From contig NZ_CP172558.1 in the NCBI RefSeq assembly GCF_046530675.1, positions 1,178,001 to 1,242,000 on the forward strand: DNA of 64,000 nucleotides, in the 5' to 3' direction. This DNA comes from Chitinibacter sp046530675 (GTDB lineage: Bacteria > Pseudomonadota > Gammaproteobacteria > Burkholderiales > Chitinibacteraceae). Made by a program: the position numbers and the translations under genes. Position 1 is the stretch's first letter. Each line of letters opens with the position of its first letter. The notes beneath the pieces were generated by a model. That model worked only from the letters and a program-made list of their open reading frames with translations. It searched no databases and was not told where the DNA came from. Positions 59,970 to 64,000 of this stretch are shown here, piece by piece.

Positions 59970-60728
59970 ATGACGACACGCATTGTTCTGGGAATCGATA
60001 TCGGCGGTACCGGCATCAAAGGTGCTCCGGTCAATATTGATACGGGCGAGCTTGCCGCGCCGCGCCACCGGATCGCGACGCCACAGCCTGCCACGCCGGA
60101 AGCGGTGGGTGCTGTGGTCAAGCAGATTGTCGAGCACTTTCACTGGAGCGGGCCGATAGGCTGCACCTTCCCGGCGATTGTTCACAATGGCGTAACCTTG
60201 TCGGCGGCCAATGTTGATCAAACCTGGCTCAATGCACCTGCACAACAAATCCTCGCTGCGGCGACGGGCTTGCCCTTAATCATCCTGAACGATGCCGATG
60301 CGGCGGGTTTGGCCGAAGTGACGTTTGGCGCAGCCAAGGGGCGCGGCGGCAAAACCATCGTGATTACTTTGGGGACCGGCATCGGTAGCGCGCTGATTGT
60401 TAATGGCGAGCTGATCACCAATACCGAATTCGGGCATCTGATTTTCCCGAAAGACATGATTGCCGAAAAATATTGCTCGGCCAAAGTCAAAGAAGACAAA
60501 GATCTGAGCTGGAAAGAATACAATCCGCGGCTCAATGCCTACCTGCTGCATTTGCAACTCTTGTTTTCCCCTGATCTGATCATTGTCGGTGGTGGTGTCA
60601 GTAAAAAGGCCGACAAATTCATTCCCGAAATGAAAGGCCTGCGCTGCGAGCTGGTCGCGGCAACGCTGAAGAATGAAGCCGGCATCATTGGCGCAGCACT
60701 TGAGGCCGCGAAGATTTTTCACGCTTAA
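59970..60728 (+). CDS. ppgK: Polyphosphate glucokinase
   Basis: 252-residue ROK-family kinase: GIDIGGTGIKGAPV, INDADAAGLAEVTFG, VITLGTGIGSALI, and the PPGK-type NTEFGHLIFPKD. Phosphorylates glucose from polyphosphate or ATP. Only 52 bp follow the DUF4124 gene, so cotranscription is possible. Confidence 0.9.
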   Translation: MTTRIVLGIDIGGTGIKGAPVNIDTGELAAPRHRIATPQPATPEAVGAVVKQIVEHFHWSGPIGCTFPAIVHNGVTLSAANVDQTWLNAPAQQILAAATGLPLIILNDADAAGLAEVTFGAAKGRGGKTIVITLGTGIGSALIVNGELITNTEFGHLIFPKDMIAEKYCSAKVKEDKDLSWKEYNPRLNAYLLHLQLLFSPDLIIVGGGVSKKADKFIPEMKGLRCELVAATLKNEAGIIGAALEAAKIFHA

Positions 60729-60917
60729 GCGGTGGCCATAATCTGCTATAGGTATATGGCTGTGGCTTACGGTAACTATGGCTTGTGGTGTTATACGTCT
60801 GGGCGGTATTTGAAAATGACCAAAAATTCAAGCGTATCGTCTTGCTGCGCCTCTCACACCAAGTCCCTGTTTTAGCGTAGAATATTGCCCCTTTACCGCT
60901 GTTTGGGGCCCTGTGCC

Positions 60918-62831
60918 ATGCTTTACCCTGATCGTTATGATGTGATTGTCGTTGGTGGCGGCCATGCCGGTACCGAAGCTGCGCTCGCCAGCGCGCGCAT
61001 GGGGCGCAAAACCTTGCTGCTCACGCACAATATCGAAACGCTGGGGCAGATGAGCTGCAACCCGTCGATTGGCGGCATCGGCAAAGGTCATCTGGTCAAG
61101 GAAGTCGACGCGCTCGGCGGCGCGATGGCGCTGGCGACCGATCTGTCCGGCATCCAGTTCAAAACACTCAATTCGAGCAAAGGCCCGGCAGTCCGTGCGA
61201 CGCGCGCGCAAGCTGACCGAGTGCGCTATAAAGCGGCAATTCGCCATATGCTGGAAAATCAGGAAAACCTCGATCTATTCCAGCAAGCGGTTGACGATCT
61301 GATTCTGGATGGCGACAAAGTCGTCGGCGCGGTCACGCAAATCGGCATCGAATTTCGCGCGAGCGCCGTTGTGCTGACTGCAGGCACTTTCCTCGGCGGC
61401 AAAATCCACGTTGGCCTCGAAAACCACGTCGGTGGTCGCGCTGGCGATCCGGCGTCGATCACTTTGTCGCAAAAACTGCGCGAATTACAGCTACCCGTTG
61501 GCCGCCTGAAAACCGGCACGCCGCCGCGCATTGACGGGCGAACGATCAATTTTGACGTGCTTGGCATTCAGCCAGGCGACACGCCCGAGCCAGTGTTTTC
61601 ACTGCGCGGCACACGCGAGATGCACCCGAAACAATTGCCATGCTGGATCGCGCATACCAACCTGAAAACGCACGATATTATCCGCAGCGGTTTTGATCGC
61701 AGCCCGATGTTTACCGGCAAAATCGAAGGCGTCGGCCCGCGCTATTGCCCAAGTATCGAAGATAAAATCAACCGCTTTGCCGATAAAGACAGCCATCAGA
61801 TTTTCCTTGAGCCCGAAGGCTTGGACACCAACGAATTTTATCCGAACGGCATCTCGACCAGCTTGCCCTTCGATATTCAGCTCGCTGCCTTGCAATCAAT
61901 TGAAGGCTTGGAAAACGCCCGCATTCTGCGCCCAGGTTATGCGATCGAATACGATTATTTCGACCCACGCGCGTTGAAAAACAGTTTTGAATCCAAAGCG
62001 ATCAAGGGTCTGTATTTTGCCGGTCAGATCAACGGTACGACCGGTTACGAAGAAGCCGCTGCGCAAGGTCTGTTTGCCGGCTTGAACGCAGCATTGTATG
62101 CACGCGACGAAGCGCCGTGGTGTCCGGGTCGCGATGAGGCATATCTGGGGGTATTGGTCGACGATCTAATCACCAAGGGCGTTACCGAGCCATACCGTAT
62201 GTTTACCAGCCGCGCCGAGTTCCGTTTGCAGCTACGCGAAGACAACGCCGATTTGCGCCTGACTGAACATGGCCGCCGTCTGGGCTTGGTCGGTGATGAG
62301 CAATGGCAACTGTTCAGCGAAAAACGTGAAGCCATCGCCAGCGAATTCGAGCGTCTGAAATCGACGTGGGTTAACCCGCGTATCTTGGCGGCAGCCGAGG
62401 CCGAGCGCGTTTTGGGTAAGGCGATTGAGCGCGAATATACGCTGGCCGATTTATTGCGCCGCCCCGAAGTCACCTATGAAAGCCTGATGAGTCTGGAAGT
62501 CGCTGGCCCCGGCGTGACTGATGAGAAAGTTGCCGAACAGATCGAAATTCAAGTGAAATACCAAGGTTATATCGAACGCCAGCAAGGCGAAGTCGCCAAA
62601 CGCGATACGCTGGAAGACGTGGCCTTGCCGGATGATTTTGATTTCACCCAAGTGCCTGGTTTATCAAAAGAAATTCAGCAGAAACTGAGCACGCAACGCC
62701 CACAAACATTGGGGATTGCCTCGCGTATTTCCGGCGTCACACCGGCCGCGATTGCGCTGTTGGTTGTTTACATCAAGAAAAGCCGCATGGCCGCAGCTGC
62801 CGATGAGTCGGCCGTAAAGGACGTGCAATGA
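60918..62831 (+). CDS. mnmG: tRNA uridine-34 modification enzyme MnmG
   Basis: 637 residues from the ATG at 60918 (MLYPDRYDVIVVGGGHAGTE). FAD-binding VGGGHAGTEAALA, conserved CNPSIGGIGKGHLVKEVDALGG and GQINGTTGYEEAAAQG are intact. With MnmE it adds a carboxymethylaminomethyl group to wobble uridine. An earlier TTG at 60885 was rejected. Translation overlaps rsmG by 4 bp. Confidence 0.97.
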   Translation: MLYPDRYDVIVVGGGHAGTEAALASARMGRKTLLLTHNIETLGQMSCNPSIGGIGKGHLVKEVDALGGAMALATDLSGIQFKTLNSSKGPAVRATRAQADRVRYKAAIRHMLENQENLDLFQQAVDDLILDGDKVVGAVTQIGIEFRASAVVLTAGTFLGGKIHVGLENHVGGRAGDPASITLSQKLRELQLPVGRLKTGTPPRIDGRTINFDVLGIQPGDTPEPVFSLRGTREMHPKQLPCWIAHTNLKTHDIIRSGFDRSPMFTGKIEGVGPRYCPSIEDKINRFADKDSHQIFLEPEGLDTNEFYPNGISTSLPFDIQLAALQSIEGLENARILRPGYAIEYDYFDPRALKNSFESKAIKGLYFAGQINGTTGYEEAAAQGLFAGLNAALYARDEAPWCPGRDEAYLGVLVDDLITKGVTEPYRMFTSRAEFRLQLREDNADLRLTEHGRRLGLVGDEQWQLFSEKREAIASEFERLKSTWVNPRILAAAEAERVLGKAIEREYTLADLLRRPEVTYESLMSLEVAGPGVTDEKVAEQIEIQVKYQGYIERQQGEVAKRDTLEDVALPDDFDFTQVPGLSKEIQQKLSTQRPQTLGIASRISGVTPAAIALLVVYIKKSRMAAAADESAVKDVQ

Positions 62832-63478
62832 GCGACGCAATGAATGGCCATTTGGCGGCGATGCTGGCGCAAGGGCTGGCTGAAATGGGTTTGCCGCTGG
62901 ATGCTGCGCAACAAAGCAAATTGCTGGCCTACGTGGCTTTGCTACAAAAATGGAACAAGGTCTATAGCCTGACTGCGATTCGCGAGCCGGAAAAAATGGT
63001 GACTCATCACCTACTCGATTCGCTGGCGCCGTTGTTGTTCTTGCCGACAACGCCTTTGCGCATGGTCGACGTGGGGTCTGGTTTCGGTACGCCCGGTATT
63101 CCGTTTGCGATTGCCCGTCCCGATTGGGCTTTGACTTTGCTCGATTCTAACCAGAAAAAAACCACTTTTCTGCGGCAGGCGATTCTTGAGCTGGGTTTGT
63201 CCAATGTCAGTGTGATTACCGGTCGCGTCGAAGCGGTCGAGCCTGCTGCGAAGTTTGACGTGATTACCTCACGCGCTTTTGCCGATCTCGCCGACTTCAT
63301 CAACTGGACCCGGCATTTGCTCGCTGACGGCGGTGAATGGGCTGCCCTAAAGGGGGTATATCCCCAGGACGAAATAGCAAGCTTGCCTGCGGGGGTATAC
63401 GTCGATGGGGTAGATGCGCTGAGCGTTCCGGGGCTCGATGCGGAGCGGCATTTGGTGCATATCCGTAAGGCCGCTTGA
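62828..63478 (+). CDS. rsmG: 16S rRNA (guanine527-N7)-methyltransferase
   Basis: 216 residues. SAM-binding motif VDVGSGFGTPGIPFAI, YSLTAIREPEKMVTHHLLDSL and FDVITSRAFADL match RsmG. Starts in the mnmG stop codon. The mnmG-rsmG pair is typical of the region near oriC. Confidence 0.96.
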   Translation: MSDAMNGHLAAMLAQGLAEMGLPLDAAQQSKLLAYVALLQKWNKVYSLTAIREPEKMVTHHLLDSLAPLLFLPTTPLRMVDVGSGFGTPGIPFAIARPDWALTLLDSNQKKTTFLRQAILELGLSNVSVITGRVEAVEPAAKFDVITSRAFADLADFINWTRHLLADGGEWAALKGVYPQDEIASLPAGVYVDGVDALSVPGLDAERHLVHIRKAA

Positions 63479-63609
63479 GCGAGATTCATGTTGCACTGCA
63501 CAGGCTTGTGCAGCAGATGAAGCGCATTAATTAGCAGCACCGAGTAAACTAGCGACTTTGGCGTTTCACGCCCAACATAGTGAAAATCAAGCCAGGTGGG
63601 AATCAAGCG

Positions 63610-64000
63610 ATGAAAATTTTGGCGATTGCGAATCAAAAAGGCGGCGTCGGTAAAACGACGACCGCCGTGAATCTGGCGGCCAGTCTTGCCCAGCTCGGCA
63701 AGCGCGTACTGCTGGTCGATCTTGATCCGCAAGCCAATGCGACGATGGGGTCGGGAATCGATAAAACCAAGTTGCGCCACTCGGTCTATTCACTGTTGCT
63801 GGGCGAATCGGACATGGCCAAAACCATTGTTCGCTCTGAATCCGGTGGTTTTGACCTGGTGCCGTCGAGTCGCGATTTGGCGGGCGCCGAAGTCGAGCTG
63901 GTTGATGCCGAAGCACGCGAATCCCGCCTGAAAAAAGCATTGGCACAGGTGGCTGGGCAATATGATTTTGTGATTCTGGATTGTCCGCCTGCGCTTAATT
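63610..64000 (+). CDS. parA: Chromosome-partitioning ATPase ParA (partial)
   Basis: The first 130 residues are visible; the gene runs off the right edge. Deviant Walker A KGGVGKTT, VDLDPQANATMGSG and LDCPPALN are intact. Acts with ParB on parS sites to segregate origins. AAGCG stands before the ATG at 63610, 131 bp after rsmG. Confidence 0.96.
   Translation, partial: MKILAIANQKGGVGKTTTAVNLAASLAQLGKRVLLVDLDPQANATMGSGIDKTKLRHSVYSLLLGESDMAKTIVRSESGGFDLVPSSRDLAGAEVELVDAEARESRLKKALAQVAGQYDFVILDCPPALN

Noticed and set aside
60885..60917. Upstream TTG start adding 11 residues to MnmG
   Set aside because: MnmG proteins start just before DVIVVGGGHAG; the ATG at 60918 gives that N-terminus.
63555..63585. 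Half match to parS (GTTTCACG) just upstream of parA
   Set aside because: Only one arm matches; the opposite arm reads CCCAAC, so the palindrome needed for ParB is not there.

Overview
The window reads as a chromosomal segment of a Gram-negative betaproteobacterium, most likely a Neisseriales relative of the Chitinibacter/Deefgea/Iodobacter type. This placement is inferred from gene content and protein style; no database search was possible. The evidence is an aa3-type oxidase cluster with betaproteobacterial accessory proteins (DUF2970, DUF2909, a 40-residue assembly protein), a neisserial-type porin, and the mnmG-rsmG-parA block that normally sits near oriC and closes the window. No tRNA, rRNA, CRISPR array, prophage or intact transposase gene was seen.

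Layout. 1-4170: a c-di-GMP-controlled surface-protein module, with LapD (partial), the LapG protease and a TolC-type outer membrane channel carrying an extra C-terminal domain. 4221-7207: rlmH, maf, an S4 RNA-binding protein, a periplasmic binding-like protein and a cupin. A decayed copy of an RTX secretion signal lies at 6500-6600. 7280-9592: a secreted RTX metalloprotease of the serralysin type. 9964-11622: a divergent SDR/LysR pair. 11828-20767: DUF2189 protein and the complete cytochrome c oxidase biogenesis block (coxB, coxA, small assembly protein, ctaG, DUF2970, coxC, DUF2909, surf1, a SCO-like protein, ctaA, ctaB). 20804-21670: HDOD protein. 21782-38854: peptide uptake, with dppBCDF, a porin, oppABCDF and a separate dppA, interrupted by a very large MASE1/CHASE/PAS/GGDEF protein. 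39026-42487: a minus-strand group with CheB, a hexapeptide acetyltransferase, an unknown protein and an MliC/YbaY-like periplasmic protein. 42612-46348: EamA exporter, BenE, NudC and a BON-type lipoprotein. 46434-49011: a histidine kinase and REC-TPR response regulator. 49252-55858: GIY-YIG protein and the rbsKDACB-R ribose operon. 55965-64000: a small orphan, ampG-like permease, exonuclease III, pyrE, DUF4124 protein, polyphosphate glucokinase, mnmG, rsmG and the start of parA.

The least ordinary content is repeat DNA. Two MITE-like families without transposase were recognised by eye. Family 1 (120-171 bp, TA-flanked, three copies) lies inside ctaA, between rbsC and rbsB, and at the stop codon of pyrE. 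The ctaA copy adds exactly 123 bp and keeps the frame open, so a transposon-derived stretch of about 41 residues is predicted in a heme A synthase loop. Family 2 (263 bp, flanked by CTAG on both sides) separates a kinase gene from its response-regulator gene, and two solo ends of it occur elsewhere. Other points of note are a perfect FNR-type box plus LacI-type palindromes upstream of rbsK, a lipoprotein-type RbsB, and several unusual domain combinations.
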